Shown one piece after another: positions 1 to 11,199 of a stretch of DNA of 64,000 nucleotides. Source of the DNA: Callorhinus ursinus. Taxonomy: Eukaryota; Chordata; Mammalia; Carnivora; Otariidae. Location: the NCBI RefSeq assembly GCF_003265705.1, contig NW_020313044.1, positions 4,282,785 to 4,346,784 of the forward strand. The letters are read 5' to 3'. A program made the translations under genes and the position numbers. The notes beneath the pieces were generated by a model. It saw nothing but the letters and a program-made list of their open reading frames with translations, had not been told where the DNA came from and made no database searches. Position 1 is the first letter of the stretch. Every line of letters begins with the position of its first letter.

Positions 1-310
1 CGCTTCTCCAGCTTCCCTCCACGAAGCCCCTCCCCATTGCCCTTCTCACATTTCTGTGAGGATGAGGTCATCATGGGGGAGGGGAGGGAGTTCCAGACCT
101 CTAAGCCTCCTTTATCCTAAAGGGCTGGGGTAGCCCTGGGGAGGGGGGTGGGGAAGGACAAACACAGTACCCCGCCCTTCCCCTCATCCAGAGCCCCAGC
201 TAGAGCCCTGTCTCCTTCCATCCCAGACTGTTCTGGAACAGTGAGCTGTATGTACAAGAAGATATTTTTATGCAATTTTCCATTTTATGAAGGGCATCTC
301 GTCTTGCCAC
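1..310. other. unique GC-rich DNA, no gene seen
   Basis: No recognisable repeat or exon. Positions 127-153 on the plus strand hold four runs of at least four G with loops of 7, 1 and 1, a possible G-quadruplex. The open frame over 148-357 has no family resemblance. Confidence 0.5.
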
Positions 311-314
311 TACC

Positions 315-382
315 GCTGACTCCCCTTGGGGTCTTGGGCAGCTTATCCCCTCTGTAGGCCTCAGTTTCCCTGTGCAAGGTTA
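315..382 (+). repeat. MIR fragment
   Basis: The phrase 'cttgggcagcttatcccctc' followed by 'cctcagtttccctgtgcaa' is the conserved central core of the MIR SINE, sense strand. It is cut off on the right by the L1 3' end. Confidence 0.6.
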
Positions 383-387
383 ATGGA

Positions 388-652
388 CTGGGATCTAAAG
401 TTCAGCATGGTGACTATAGTTAACGATACTGTATTGTATACTTGGAATTTGCTAAGACAGTGGATCTTAAATGTTCTGACTACACACACACACACAAAAC
501 GGTAACTACGTGAGGTGATTGATGTGTTAACGAACTTCATTGTGGTAATCATTTCATAATATATCTGTAAGTCAGATCATCAGGTTGTATACTTTAAAGT
601 TATACAATTTATTTATCAATTGTACCTCAGTAAAGTGAAAAAAAAATTGTAA
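388..652 (+). mobile_element. L1 3' UTR fragment
   Basis: The segment carries phrases of an old L1 3' UTR in sense order: 'ggtgactatagttaacgata', a short (AC) run at 482-497, 'gaggtgattgatgtgttaac', and 'caattgtacctcagtaaagt' before an A-rich tail. It is a 5'-truncated fossil with no coding part. Confidence 0.7.
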
Positions 653-654
653 TG

Positions 655-872
655 GGCAGCACTGTCCGATAGAACTTTCTTACTGATGAATATGCTCTGC
701 ATCCGTTCTGTCCAACATGGTAACCACTAGCTACATATGGTCATGAAGACATTGACATGTGGCTGGCAAGCCACAAGAGCTGGATTATTTTATTTTACTT
801 TATTTTATTTCTAATTTACTCTTAAATAGCCACATGTAGCTAGTGGCTACCATCCTGGACAGCACAGGCAGA
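655..872. mobile_element. non-autonomous hAT-like DNA transposon
   Basis: The ends are inverted: the left end has 'gcactgtccgatagaac' and the right end has 'ccatcctggacagcacag'. An internal 'ccactagctacatatgg' is mirrored by 'ccacatgtagctagtggcta'. This layout and wording fit the small hAT (Charlie-type) MER elements of mammals. No transposase remains. I do not assign a subfamily. Confidence 0.55.
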
Positions 873-933
873 TCATAAACTTTTATGCAAATCTGATGAC
901 AGTTATGGACTCCTCCTTAGAAAAATATCTATG

Positions 934-1144
934 GGGGCACCTGGGTGGCTCAGTCGTTAGGTGTCTGCCTTCGGCTCGGGTCATGAACCCAGGGTCTTTG
1001 GATCGAGCCCCGCATCGGGCTCCCTGCCCTGTGGGAAGCCTGCTTCTCCCTCTCCCACTCCCCCTGCTTGTGTTCCCTCTCTCACCGTGTCTCTCTCTGT
1101 CAATAAATAAATAAATAAATAAATAATCTAAAAAAAAAAAGAAA
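934..1144 (+). mobile_element. CAN SINE (tRNA-Lys), full length
   Basis: The copy has a tRNA-derived head with A and B box regions, a CT-rich body, a (TAAA)n segment and an A tail. It is flanked by a perfect 15-bp target duplication at 919-933 and 1145-1159 (agaaaaatatctatg). The intact duplication marks a fairly young insertion. The subfamily is of the arctoid type. Confidence 0.93.
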
Positions 1145-1159
1145 AGAAAAATATCTATG

Positions 1160-1679
1160 CACTCTATCATAGATGGGCCCCTCTGGTCCCATTTCTGTAT
1201 CCCAGGCAAGCATAGCTGACTGCCTGGAGCTCAGATCTCTCATCTACTCTGTCCTTCTTTCTGCCTCGAAAATGAAGGAGAAGTGGGTCCTTGCCTGGAG
1301 GTGGAATGACTGGGATGTCCCCAGGGACTAACAGACCATAGTTTTAAGCCTAGATTTCTGCCCCCAGCCTGGTGCACTCCCCACACATCTAAAGTAAGGC
1401 AAGGTAGTGAAGGGCAGGGTGCACCGGTGACAGGAGAGACGGTCAGTCTCTTTTTCTCGGTCTTGACCTGAACTTCCTCCTGCCCTGCTTCCCAGCAAAC
1501 CACCCAAACGCCGCTGGGCTGGTTCCTCTTGCTGCTCACAACTCCATTGGAATGTGAGGCTGTGCTCCGGAGATGGGGTTGTGCCACGGGCCCCCGCAGT
1601 GTTTATGAATTGAGAGATCTGGAGCCAGAGGGTGGGAGACCTAAGCCCAGAGGGTGGGTCCCTTGGCTCCACTCCAGCC
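1160..1679. other. unique DNA, nothing recognised
   Basis: Moderately GC-rich sequence between two SINEs. Overlapping open frames on the minus strand (1240-1672) show no domain and no splice pattern I can defend. Confidence 0.4.
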
Positions 1680-1692
1680 CCTCGTGGCCTCC

Positions 1693-1900
1693 CTTTTATT
1701 TATTTATTTATTTACTTACTTACTTACTTATTTGACAGAGAGAGAGACAGCGAGCGAGAGAACACAAGCAAGGCAGTCGGAGAGGGAGAAGCAGGCTTCC
1801 CGCGGAGCAGGGAGCCCGACGCGGGGCTCGATCCCAGGACCCTGGGATCATGACCTGAGCCAGAGGCAGACGCTTAACGACTGAGCCACCCGGGCGCCCT
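1693..1900 (-). mobile_element. CAN SINE, minus strand
   Basis: The SINE is read on the minus strand. Its tail appears on the plus strand as (TTTA)n merging into (CTTA)n, and its head ends at 'ccacccgggcgccct'. The target duplication 'cctcgtggcctcc' lies at 1680-1692 and 1902-1914. Confidence 0.93.
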
Positions 1901-1914
1901 GCCTCGTGGCCTCC

Positions 1915-2590
1915 TTGCACTGGAAAAGGGAGTTATCACTGGATGCTGCTTGGCACCTTCTCCCTGCTGCTTCCTCCTCCTGCCCCCAGCACCACCCACT
2001 CAGTCTTGAGGTTTTTACTGGTTTTCCAGATCATCTGAGAGTCAGACACTGCGCCCACCCAGGAATATGGAGGTCTGGGGGGCTCAGAGAAACTCTGCAT
2101 GCATGAACGGGTGTGTCCTCTCATTGTGGGGAGGGAATATTGTCCTCCCTTGTCCCGCTGGATCCAGCCACTCCTTCCCAGAAAGCTTCCTACATAGACC
2201 CATTTACAGGGGACAACCTTCATGGGGACTTAACTTTCCATCCTCTGCTCTCCTCTCCCTCCTTGCTGTTCTTGCCCGCCCTCCCCTCCTTTATCTCTCA
2301 GATGTCCACCCCTCTGCCCCCCATCTGCAAAAAAATAGTTGGTCAGTTCCTGCCTCCATAGGGTCTCTATTCCTTTGGTTTCAGCAGCGGTGCTGGAGTG
2401 GTCAGACTCAGGCTCGGTGGCTGACCCCGGTGTGGGCCACACAGGAGGAGAAAGCTCTCAGAAATCCCTTGTCTCAGGTCCTCTAGGAGCAGAGCGTGTG
2501 GCCAGGATTCAGGTGAAAGCCCAGGGGTCTAAGGGCAAGGAAGAGGGAAAATTGGGCAGGGAAGACAAAGGACAAGGTGGTTCGATGCCT
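1915..2590. other. unique DNA, nothing recognised
   Basis: No repeat core, splice-bounded frame or regulatory cluster stood out. The open frames at 2067-2486 and 2339-2698 have no family resemblance. Confidence 0.35.
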
Positions 2591-4900
2591 TACTGTGTTG
2601 ACTTGCTTCATTCATATGGGCCAAAGAGAGACACTGCAGGTGGCTTAGCCAGAGTGTGTGCACTCAACCTGTGGTTGGACTCCTCTAGAAGGCCGTAAAG
2701 AGGAAGTATACCTTGGAGTAGCCCACAGCTTCCAACCACAACCTATCCCCATGGGTCAGGGTTCACCCCAAGCTTCCGGGTTCTGTCAACCAACCTCGGT
2801 GGCACTCAGAAACCAGATCCCACACTACACAGTGTGGCCTTTCATCTACACCTGAAGGTGAGGGGCAACATCAGAGAGCAGGGAGGTAGTCAAGGCATTC
2901 AAGAAGAAAAGTCTGTGTCTCAATATAGTCCAACCCTTGTGCCACTGAGATCCACTCACACTTCTGCGTTATATCTGACTTCCCTACTACAACACAGGGC
3001 CTCCGTTTTTGTCCATGAGAACAAAGTTGTCATCACTTTTTACCCAGAAAGGGAGGTATAATCCACTGTAAACAAGGTCCCTTCAAGATAATGCTAGATG
3101 TGAATCAAGGAAGATAAAGACAAGAGTGTTGATGAAGCAAGCCATAGTCCCCACTGCGGTAGCCGGTCCTAACTCCATAATTGATACTGTCTCCTTCCTC
3201 CCTTCAGTTAACCCTCTGCAGATCTCCACTACTTGTCAGGTGAGATGGTACAGGCTTTCATCCCTGAGAGCTCTGATCCCTTGGTTACCTTCCCTTTGGG
3301 GACTGTCGTTGGTGAGGTTGTCCATTGCCAATTACAACTGGGTGGGAGGTTCTAAGAGATGCCCAGTGAATCTCCTGGCTGGGTTCAGACATACCCTTCC
3401 CTGCCCTTTTTGCTTCTACATGCATTCCATCTACAACTCTTGTTCCTCATGATAATCAGGATCAAGGACCTTGACCAGTACAGTAATGAATGTCCCTTTT
3501 GGCTACTGGTGCCCTGGCATGAGGGGACCAGGTGGAAGTCACAGCTTCCCGTTCAGTGCAAACACTACTGTGTTCCCTGGTACAGTTCTGCCTTGGTGGA
3601 AACTAGGACCTCTGACTGGCAGAGCCTACTGTTTGGGGAACAAGAAGCAAAAATTGTGCAGATCCGAGAGTGAGATGGGTCACTTCCACTTCCACATTGA
3701 TTCTGGGACCTGTAATTTCTAGGTATAGGGGACGTGGTGCTATTCGAAACAAATACCATGTCCAGGAGTTCAGGGCCCAAACCCACGTGTGTCTTGTTGC
3801 TGCCAGCAACTTCTGAGCATTCCGAACAGTGCTGCTGCACTGTTCTGCCAGGACCCTCCTTCTGGGTGATGAGGTACAACCAAGTAAGACTGATGGATCT
3901 GTTGCATTGATCGCCATCTCATTATTACCTCATGTCATATGCAAAAATCAACTCACAATGGATCAAAATCTAAATGTAAGAGCTAAAAATGCCTAAGTCT
4001 GAGGTGACCTCATTATTGTACCCTTCTCCGTGGAAGCACTGTGGACAAGCTCGAACCCCAAGCACACACTGGTTCTAGTAAGGACAAATCACTGTCCCCT
4101 CCAGGCTGCAAGGAAGGGATTCAGGACAATCCACCTGCCACCAGAGGCTCGGCTGGTCTTCTGAGGGAGAGAACCACACCCGCTGCTCGGCGTGGGTCTC
4201 GCTGTAGGTAGATTGAGCCCCCAGAGAGGTAGAACTAGCTCAGCCGTGGTGAGGGGCGTCCATGCTGTTGGGCCCATGTATCGCCCCCATTCCTGGCACC
4301 ATGACCGCTGTGTTCAAAAGCTGATGTGCAGGCATTTGGGGTAGACAGGAAGAGATGCACTCACCTCATGAATCACTTCGTCTGCCTTATTGACAGCCTC
4401 CTGGCAGCAGACGTTCTGCAGGGTGTTGGAGACCCAGAAGTTTGCACACTTGGTGCCCACTTCCAGAAGTCTGTCCATCTACCCTTCCCTAGCCCTCTTT
4501 GTCAGTGATTTGGGTTTTGTTCCTTCCAGGCTCCTGACCAATGAGCCAAGCCATTCACTACTTCTCTAGAATTAGAGAATATCCACATCTCAGACCACCT
4601 CCTCTTCTAGATGAAGCTGACAACCGAGTGTACTGCTCAGAGTTTTGCACACTGGGTAGAACTTCCCTTCGCCACTGTCCTTTAGGGTCACCCCCTCAGG
4701 GGGCCATAATGTGGCACCAGTCCACATCAGACTCTCACCAACATACCACACTGACCATCTGTGGGTCCCTTCCCTGTCATCTGAGAAGGCACACAAGCTT
4801 TATGACCCAATATCCCCCTCTATTCCTATCTGCCCATGACTTTCTCTCTATTCCTGACTCACTGGGAAGTGGTCCTTCACCCCTCTGGCCTCCAATCTCG
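2590..4900. repeat. probable degraded ancient retroelement mosaic
   Basis: This long low-CpG stretch has the texture of worn internal sequence of an old retroelement, possibly ERVL-MaLR type, but I cannot match it firmly to a family. One part is clearer: about 3930-4000 reads like a short plus-strand L1 ORF2 fragment ('caaaaatcaactcacaatgg'). Open frames through the region are broken and no viral gene can be followed. It could equally be unique DNA. Confidence 0.3.
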
Positions 4901-5044
4901 CTTCACATCCCCGCCAGGCCAGACCAGGCCAGGAAGTAGCACCGGGAGCTGAGGTGCTACTTCCTCCTGGGTGTTGGGGCAGGGTGCTGCCTCCCCAAGG
5001 CCTTAACATCCTCACACAGTAACCATATGATAACATAAACAATA

Positions 5045-5400
5045 ACTCCTGTTGATGGGCCCTCCTCTTGTGCCAGGCAATGTGCTGATAAGCAGGGCCG
5101 TCACTAGGGTGAAAAGAATGAGGAGCTTAGGGTGCAAATTTTAAGAAGCTTTCAGTGTCATACAAGTCCCAAGTCCCTTAAATTTTGGGCTCCAGGCACT
5201 TGCTTTTCTCTCGTCCTGAGCCGACTGATAAACTCTTAACATGTTTCTTTTTCATGCTCACAAGTAAATACTATTACCCCCATTTTACAGATGAGATAAC
5301 TGATTCAGAGATTCATATGCCAAAGTCACACTGTTAGCAACCAGCACAGCCATGTTTTCCCAATTTAGGGCCTGAGCTCTTAACCTCTCAGCTGTACTCA
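5045..5400 (-). repeat. MIR split by an insertion
   Basis: The left part has 'gtgccaggcaatgtgctgat'. The right part has 'attacccccattttacagat' and later MIR phrasing, all antisense. About 5093-5230 between them is unrelated and looks like a small older insertion. Confidence 0.6.
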
Positions 5401-5930
5401 TCCGTCTTAACCTGGCCTGAGCCCCGTGGGAGGCTCCCTGAGGGTGATCCTCCACAGAATTGAAATCCCACTCAGATGTGGGCTGCAGGGCCAGGTTGCA
5501 CTGATGCAGGCAGGCTGGGTCTGAGGACTCAGAGGAGGGTCCCACAGGATCAGCCAAGAGGGTCCTTGGCTTCACACAGGATAGAAATCAAATGTGAGCC
5601 AGAGAAAGTGAAAACAGAGATTACTGAATAGTGTGAGTGACAGAGGATAGCAGACGGAGTGTCTGGAGAGAGGAATGAGTCTTGTCATTGCTTGGGTAGG
5701 GGTTTGTTTATACCGAAAAAGGTCTGGGGTACCTGTTTCTTCAGGAGTCCATGGTAGGGTCCAATCAAAGGCGAGTGTCAGGTGAACACTAGGCATTATT
5801 TCATAAATTACCGAAAATAGCCAGCATCAGCCGAGGTTCATTTGAAGGTAATGTCCTGGAACATGTTTGGGATCTGGCTCTTCTTAGGTGTCATCCAAGT
5901 GTTTGGGGCCTAGGACAAAACTCAGAGAAT
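5400..5930. other. unique DNA, nothing recognised
   Basis: No repeat core or plausible exon seen. Confidence 0.35.
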
Positions 5931-5934
5931 GATT

Positions 5935-6420
5935 AACATTCTTGCTTCCCCCTTGACGTGGGAGCATAGCTTCTTCGGCTGATTCAGAGGCAAAATATGA
6001 AACACGAGTAAATGGGGCCGAGCAGAAAAACAGCGGAGACGGAGCCTTTCTGAAATGGAGCTTCCTACTTCAGCACCATGCCCTTTCTCATTACTGGCAA
6101 AGCAGAAACACGTTTTGTGCAGGCACCCAAAAGGAAGGGGCTGCGCCAGAGCGGGCGGGAAGGGGGTGCTTTCCTGAGCATGTCCACTAGATGGCGCCCC
6201 AACACCGAGCCACTGAGCTCGGACGGCCGAGTGGGCGGCCCCCCAGCGGAGAGACGCAGTACAAGGCCCTCCCTCTCCTCTGGCCAGCCTTCCCAGGACC
6301 CGGCGTGGCGGGGGCTCCCCACCCAGGTCTGATCCTCGGCCTTCCTCACCAGCACCGCCCAGCGACCCAGGCCCGAACCCTCCTCTGCTCTCCCCGCTCT
6401 CTGAGTCTCCCACCCCTTTC
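5935..6420. promoter_or_regulatory. weak CpG-rich block
   Basis: CpG density rises above the surroundings, with about 19 CpG in 280 bases between 6140 and 6420 by eye. That is roughly half the number expected from base composition, so it is a borderline island. It contains a CTCF-type site and lies just upstream of an octamer array. It could be a distal enhancer or an old promoter. A left half RE1 motif at about 6069-6079 is not completed. Confidence 0.35.
6184..6198 (+). promoter_or_regulatory. CTCF-type site
   Basis: CCACTAGATGGCGCC fits the CTCF core (CCASYAGRKGGCR) at every core position. It lies in the CpG-rich block on the plus strand. Occupancy is inferred only. Confidence 0.6.
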
Positions 6421-6661
6421 CCTGCTGCCCTCAAGGGATGGACTCAGGGCGAGGAGGCTTCCCAGGGCACCTGGTAGAGAACCTTCCTGTTTTCTCCTAC
6501 AAATTGAGCAGTGCCCAGCAACTCCCAGTGCCTCCACAGCTCTGCCTCTTCCCTCTGTTCCCGTCCTGAATTCCCCAGGCCCTCCCTGTCACTCCCACCC
6601 TCTCAGCTTCTGCCAGTCTTCTGAGGCAGGGACCATTAAGGCCGTTTCCACAGATTTGGTG

Positions 6662-6701
6662 ATGCAAATGCATGCAAATATATGCAAATCGCCATGTAAA
6701 G
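6662..6701 (+). promoter_or_regulatory. array of three POU octamers plus a weak fourth
   Basis: The perfect octamer ATGCAAAT occurs at 6662-6669, 6672-6679 and 6682-6689, spaced exactly 10 bp apart. A degenerate ATGTAAAG follows at 6694-6701. ATGCAAAT is the classical binding site of POU factors (OCT1, OCT2, BRN family). One-helical-turn spacing would put the sites on the same DNA face. A short tandem expansion of a 10-mer is the alternative. Confidence 0.55.
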
Positions 6702-6959
6702 GAGGCTTGCCACTGTGGTTCTAAGTGGCTGTCACAGCTTCTCTGACACCTGTTCTGAGAGACAGCTGCCCTGCCCCCTCCTGCTCAGGCACCTATCTGC
6801 TACTTACCCCCGTTTCTCTTCCAAGCTGGCTTCTGGCCCCCTTTCCTTCAGGGACCCTGGGGGTTTCTGGTTACAAAAGACCTTTGGGGGCTTGTCTCCA
6901 AACTCTCTAGAGGGGGCAAGGAGGGAACAACATCTTAATGGCATCTGAAAATTACACCA

Positions 6960-7145
6960 TTTCCTGGCTGTGTGACCTTGGAAAAGCAGCTTAACTTCTC
7001 TGAACCTCAGTTTCATCACCAGTAGAATGGGAATAATGATAGTATTCACATCATAAGGCTGTTGTAAAGATTCCACACAATACTACCTGTAAAGTGCTTA
7101 GTACGGTGCCTTTGAACATAAGAAGCGCATTAGGTCTTAACATAG
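6960..7145 (+). repeat. MIR
   Basis: Sense MIR: 'ggctgtgtgaccttggaaaa', then 'cctcagtttcatcac', then 'gtaaagtgcttagtacggtg'. All three conserved blocks are in order. Confidence 0.8.
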
Positions 7146-7194
7146 TGATTATCACCGACCCCGCTGGTCATCGCGCATTCTCAGGGCTCAGGCT

Positions 7195-7350
7195 TGGAGA
7201 CAGGTATACAGATGGACACGGCTCAGGCATGTGCACACGCAGCCTCAACTGTGTGCATGCATGTGCATTCACGCGTGCACAGCTGACAGCCTCACGCACT
7301 GGTGGGGCACATGTTCGGGTACACACACATTCAGAAACACACAGGAGGAG
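7195..7350. repeat. degenerate TG/CA-rich tract
   Basis: Worn alternating TG/CA words such as 'tgtgcatgcatgtgcatt' and 'tacacacacattc' suggest a decayed dinucleotide repeat. Confidence 0.45.
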
Positions 7351-7744
7351 GCTGTGGGAGGTGGAATCTGACTCATCGAGACCAGAGCTGTGGGTGGTGC
7401 TTTTGTCCTGATTTCCTGGGCTCCATGCTCCATTTCGAACAAGGAAATCTATGGGGGATGGCACAGCCAAGCCTGCAACTGAAGCTCATTGTGTGGGCCC
7501 TTTCTTGCATCAGCCCCCTCCCCAGCTGGTCCCAACCCAGCTCTGTGTCATCTCGGCTTTTCCTTCCTCTGACCTTGCCCTAAACGCCACTAAGTCCTCA
7601 CGGGAAGGGCAGGACAGGCACGCTGGGTCCTTGACATCATAGTGCAAGCCCTAGATGACATCATGGAGGAGGTGCCGCCCGCTCCCTAGAGCGTGCCCTG
7701 GGAGCTAGGTGAGTGTAGTGGGGAAGGAGGTCTCGGGGAGGCGG

Positions 7745-7990
7745 CATGTGGTGGTAGTTAAGAACCCTTAATCGGGAAGCAGATAGTCCCCAGTTCAATT
7801 AAGCCCTGGTTTTGTGTGACCTTTGGTAGTTTCCCTAACCTCTGGATCTCAATTTCTTCACCCGTAGAATGAGGTCAGTCGTACCGAACTCAGAGGGGTT
7901 TTGTGTCTTTTCAGTGAGATAATGCACATAAACAAGTCCTTTATGTTCATAGGTGGTCATCATTTTGGCTGATGCTTATTGACGGTGAGG
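7745..7990 (+). repeat. MIR, nearly full length
   Basis: Begins 'ggtggtagttaagaaccc' and continues with 'gtgtgacctttggtagtttc' and 'tcaatttcttcacccgtaga', matching the MIR head, core and tail in sense order. Confidence 0.75.
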
Positions 7991-8276
7991 GCACATCATC
8001 TGGGCAGCCCCACCCCTAGCAGTTTTGTCTCCTTGCTTGGAGCTGCCCCTCCTCCCCCACTGCTAAGGCCCGGAGGGAGGGAGAGAGAGCGGCAGTACCA
8101 TCTCCACATGGGGTCTCAGAGGGCCACCTCCTAGGTTGGGTGTGGGTGGGGATGTCACGCCTGTGTCTCGGGAGACCGGTTTGGCCAGCTCCTCTTCTCT
8201 CACTGGGAAATATTGGTCAAGATGGGACAGAGTCTTGAAAGTTCTTTCTTTGGAAGGAAACTGTCGTTGTCTGTGC

Positions 8277-8475
8277 CATTGACCGTGCACCTAGGATGGG
8301 CCAGCTACCGTGCTGGGCGCTGTGCCACGGGAGCTCTTTTCACCTTCCCAGCTGTCCTGTGAAATTCCTACTGGCATCCCCAGTGCGCAAAACAAGAAGA
8401 AAACGAGTGACTTGCCTGAGGACGCACAGTGGGTAGACAGAGGAACTGGGATGCAGACCGACGCCCATTCCATGC
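8277..8475 (-). repeat. MIR
   Basis: Antisense MIR: 'cgtgctgggcgctgtgccac' followed by 'gagtgacttgcctgaggac' and 'gggatgcagaccgacgccca'. Confidence 0.65.
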
Positions 8476-8479
8476 TCTC

Positions 8480-9500
8480 TGCCTCACCACATCTATCAGT
8501 GGTTTTAACCTATTCATGTGGACTCCCTGGACATGGCATTAGGGAGTTATCAGTTCCCTGAATGTGCAGGGGGAAGGTTCTCTATTTCTTGGGTCAGTCT
8601 CTTGAGAGCCTTGTGGGCAATGGCAGGGCTGGTATAAGCTAGTTAATATACCGGAAGTGTCCCCAGGAGTCATGCACTTGGCTCCCAGCCAGTGGTTATA
8701 TGACATCAGGGAAGGGACACAGGTGCACGGGACACAGGTGCATGGAGGTAGGGGGCAGGCTGGGGGCAGCCTAGACACCTGCTGAAGGCTCAGTTCTATG
8801 CCAGTGGGTAGGTGGGTGGGGAGGAGGAAGCAGCAGATGGACGGGGTCAGAGTGGGAGCAGGGATGCTGAGTCGGCTCTGAAGCCCAAGGTGACTCGAGA
8901 ATCTGCCAGGAAGAGGCAAGTGTGAAGGAGAAGAAAGGAATGGAGGGGAGGGGAGCTGTAGTGGAGGAGAAACTGAGGCATCCCAGGGGAAAAGACAGTG
9001 GGATCAAGGCTGTTGACAGAAAATGGTTTGGTTTGCAGGTTCTGGGGTACGATGACTCCCATGGCAAGAATGGTCCTTCAGTTTCCTCAGCTGCAAACCA
9101 GGGTACAAATAGTGGGTACCCCGAGAACCTCCAGTTCTCCACCACCAGAACCAAAACTTCCTTTTGGCCTAACTGCCAAGGAACGAGCCACAGGGACCTG
9201 AATCACTATTGGGCCCGGGAAGGGCCAGCTTCTGAAGACTCCGGGGGCCAGCTTCCCACCCCAGTCTAACCATACACTCATTTCTTGAAGCAATGGTCAC
9301 CTTTTCCTCAGGCCTGCACAGTAGGGTTCCAAGAATATTCCCTGAAAAGATGAAGCAAACAATACATGTCACTTGGCTGGTACGTTGGTCAATAACTACA
9401 CCTTAGCTGATTTCATGTCAGCAAATATTTCTGGAGCATCCACTTGTTCTTAGCAAAGAAGACCCTCCCCTCCGCTCCCGGTCTTGAAGATCAGTGGGTA
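8480..9500. other. unique DNA, nothing firm
   Basis: A two-copy 16-bp tandem repeat (gggacacaggtgca plus two variable bases) lies at about 8714-8745. The open frames here (8539-9154 minus, 8922-9269 plus) show no domain. Confidence 0.35.
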
Positions 9501-9506
9501 AAGGTT

Positions 9507-9628
9507 GGGGCGTCTGGGTTGGCAGGAGGCCTGCTTCTTCCTCTCCCACTCCCCCTGCTTGTGTTCACTCTCTCGCTGTGTCTCTCTCTGTCAAATAAAT
9601 AAATACAAAATCTTAAAAAAAAAAAAAA
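9507..9628 (+). mobile_element. CAN SINE with internal deletion
   Basis: The head 'ggggcgtctgggttggc' joins directly to the body 'ggaggcctgcttcttcctct', skipping about 90 bases that contain the B box region. The (TAAA) segment and A tail are present. A weak 'gtaaaggt'/'gtttaaggt' pair flanks it. Confidence 0.85.
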
Positions 9629-9775
9629 GAGTTTAAGGTGGTGATGAGTGTTACCGGGGTGCCTTCAGGGGTGTCCCCAAATCAAGGTCCAGAGGAAAAG
9701 GTGGCCAACATTTGGAGGAAAAAAATGTGTGTAGTTAGGCTGGGTTGGGGAGCCAGCCCCTGGAGCCCTCTGAAG

Positions 9776-10440
9776 CAGGCCCTTCCCGGCCCCAACAGTG
9801 ATTAAGGTCCTTGTGGCTGGTTACTCGGCAGCCAGGCCGGAAGAAAAAGCCCGTAATTAACAAGCTGGCACTCACACAACCGCATGTCGGCGCACCCAAG
9901 TGCAGGGATAGCTGTCTGTCAGTTGTAGCTGCTGGTGGAATTTTTTAGACAGCTGGGCTCAAGCCGGGAAATGAATATAAGTTACATTTCTATGCATCGT
10001 TGTTCGTGGTGGTAAAAAAATTAATCAGTGACATAGCTGTGACACATACTCATTTAAGAGTCTACAGAGAAATGTTCATTTGTCAGAGGCAGCAAAGAAG
10101 AGATTATGTGTCAGCCAGGGAGGGGTGAAATATTTATACAATGGCTAATAAACACCGGTGTGTAAGGGGGTCAATTGATTGTGTCAGTGGCCACATGACA
10201 AATACACCATTGAGCAGCCATGGGCACTACCCCTGTGCCCGGGGACTCCATTCTGATGACAAATACACAACGTGTTACTGTTAATGCTCCCCACCGACCA
10301 CCCACCCGGCCCTCCGCAGATTACTAGGAAGCAGAACTCCCATGGAAGCTGCCTACCCCCAAAGTCATTAAGTCGAACTTCAAGTTGGTAAATTATTCCC
10401 CAACTGCCAAAACAGCTGCAAAAAAACCATTTCTTTGTGT
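9776..10440. promoter_or_regulatory. candidate conserved enhancer, TGTCA-rich
   Basis: Unique AT-rich DNA with no repeat signature. It holds homeodomain-like cores ('gtaattaacaag', 'aaaattaatcag', 'ggctaataaac') and eight TGTCA/TGACA pentamers between 9917 and 10261. The 13-mer ATGACAAATACAC occurs twice, at 10195-10207 and 10256-10268. TGACA is the core bound by TALE homeodomain proteins (MEIS, PREP, TGIF). The texture fits a developmental enhancer, but conservation has not been measured. Confidence 0.4.
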
Positions 10441-10764
10441 ATGTGCTGTTTTGTAAAACTTCATGTTTCTGACTTTCAGAAGGCCTGGAAAATGACTAGC
10501 CTCATTCCCTGTGTCCACCAAGACCATATACCAGCACTCCTGCTGCACATCTCACCCTGCCCTGTGCCCCCCGTGGGCACAGTGCTATTTCTGGGCCTGG
10601 ACCCCCACCTGCCATTGCCTAAAGGGACAATAGTCTGGTCGAGACATTTGTTATCGCCAGGCAAGAGGCCCCTGACTGTCACCTCCCTCTATGGAGTTGT
10701 GAGAATGGCTATCAGACTTCCTAGAAGGGGAAGGACATCCTCTCAGCAATGACCACTACTAGTC

Positions 10765-10843
10765 TTTGAGCCCTGATCACCTACCAGGCCCTGTGTCAAG
10801 CGCTCTACATACATTATTTCATTGACTCTTACACAACCCTAGA
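10765..10843 (-). repeat. MIR, left part of a SINE-split copy
   Basis: 'taccaggccctgtgtcaagc' and 'cattatttcattgactctta' are antisense MIR. The copy resumes after the SINE at 11061. Confidence 0.75.
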
Positions 10844-10852
10844 GGTAGTTCT

Positions 10853-11060
10853 TTTTTTTTTAACATATTTTTTAAAGATTTTATTTATTTATTTGACAGA
10901 GACACAGCGAGAGAGGGACCACAAGCTGGGGGAGTGGGAGAGGGAGAAGCAGGCTTCCCGCCGAGCAGGGAGCCCGACGCGGGGCTCGATCCCAGGACCC
11001 TGGGATCATGACCTGACCTGAAGGCAGATGCTTAACGACTGAGCCACCCAGGCGCCCTGT
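10853..11060 (-). mobile_element. CAN SINE inserted in a MIR
   Basis: Minus-strand SINE with a T-rich left end and the head at 'ccacccaggcgccctgt'. The target duplication 'ggtagttct' is at 10844-10852 and 11061-11069, inside MIR sequence. Confidence 0.92.
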
Positions 11061-11195
11061 GGTAGTTCTAATAATCAGTTCAGTATAGCAAGAAAACCAA
11101 AACTCAGAGAAGTAGCTTGTCTAAGGCTCCCAATTACATAGCTGGAGGTGGGATTCCAACCGGGTAGGACTCAGGAGCACAGCCTTCTTGGTCCT
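11061..11195 (-). repeat. MIR, right part
   Basis: Continues the split MIR: 'aactcagagaagtagcttgt', then 'acatagctggaggtgggatt'. Confidence 0.7.
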
Positions 11196-11199
11196 GGCT

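Noticed and set aside
934..1010. tRNA gene-like box sequences in SINE heads, here and at the other SINEs
   Set aside because: These are tRNA-Lys-derived SINE heads with body and A tail, not functional tRNA genes.
6069..6089. possible RE1 site
   Set aside because: Only the left half matches. The right half does not.
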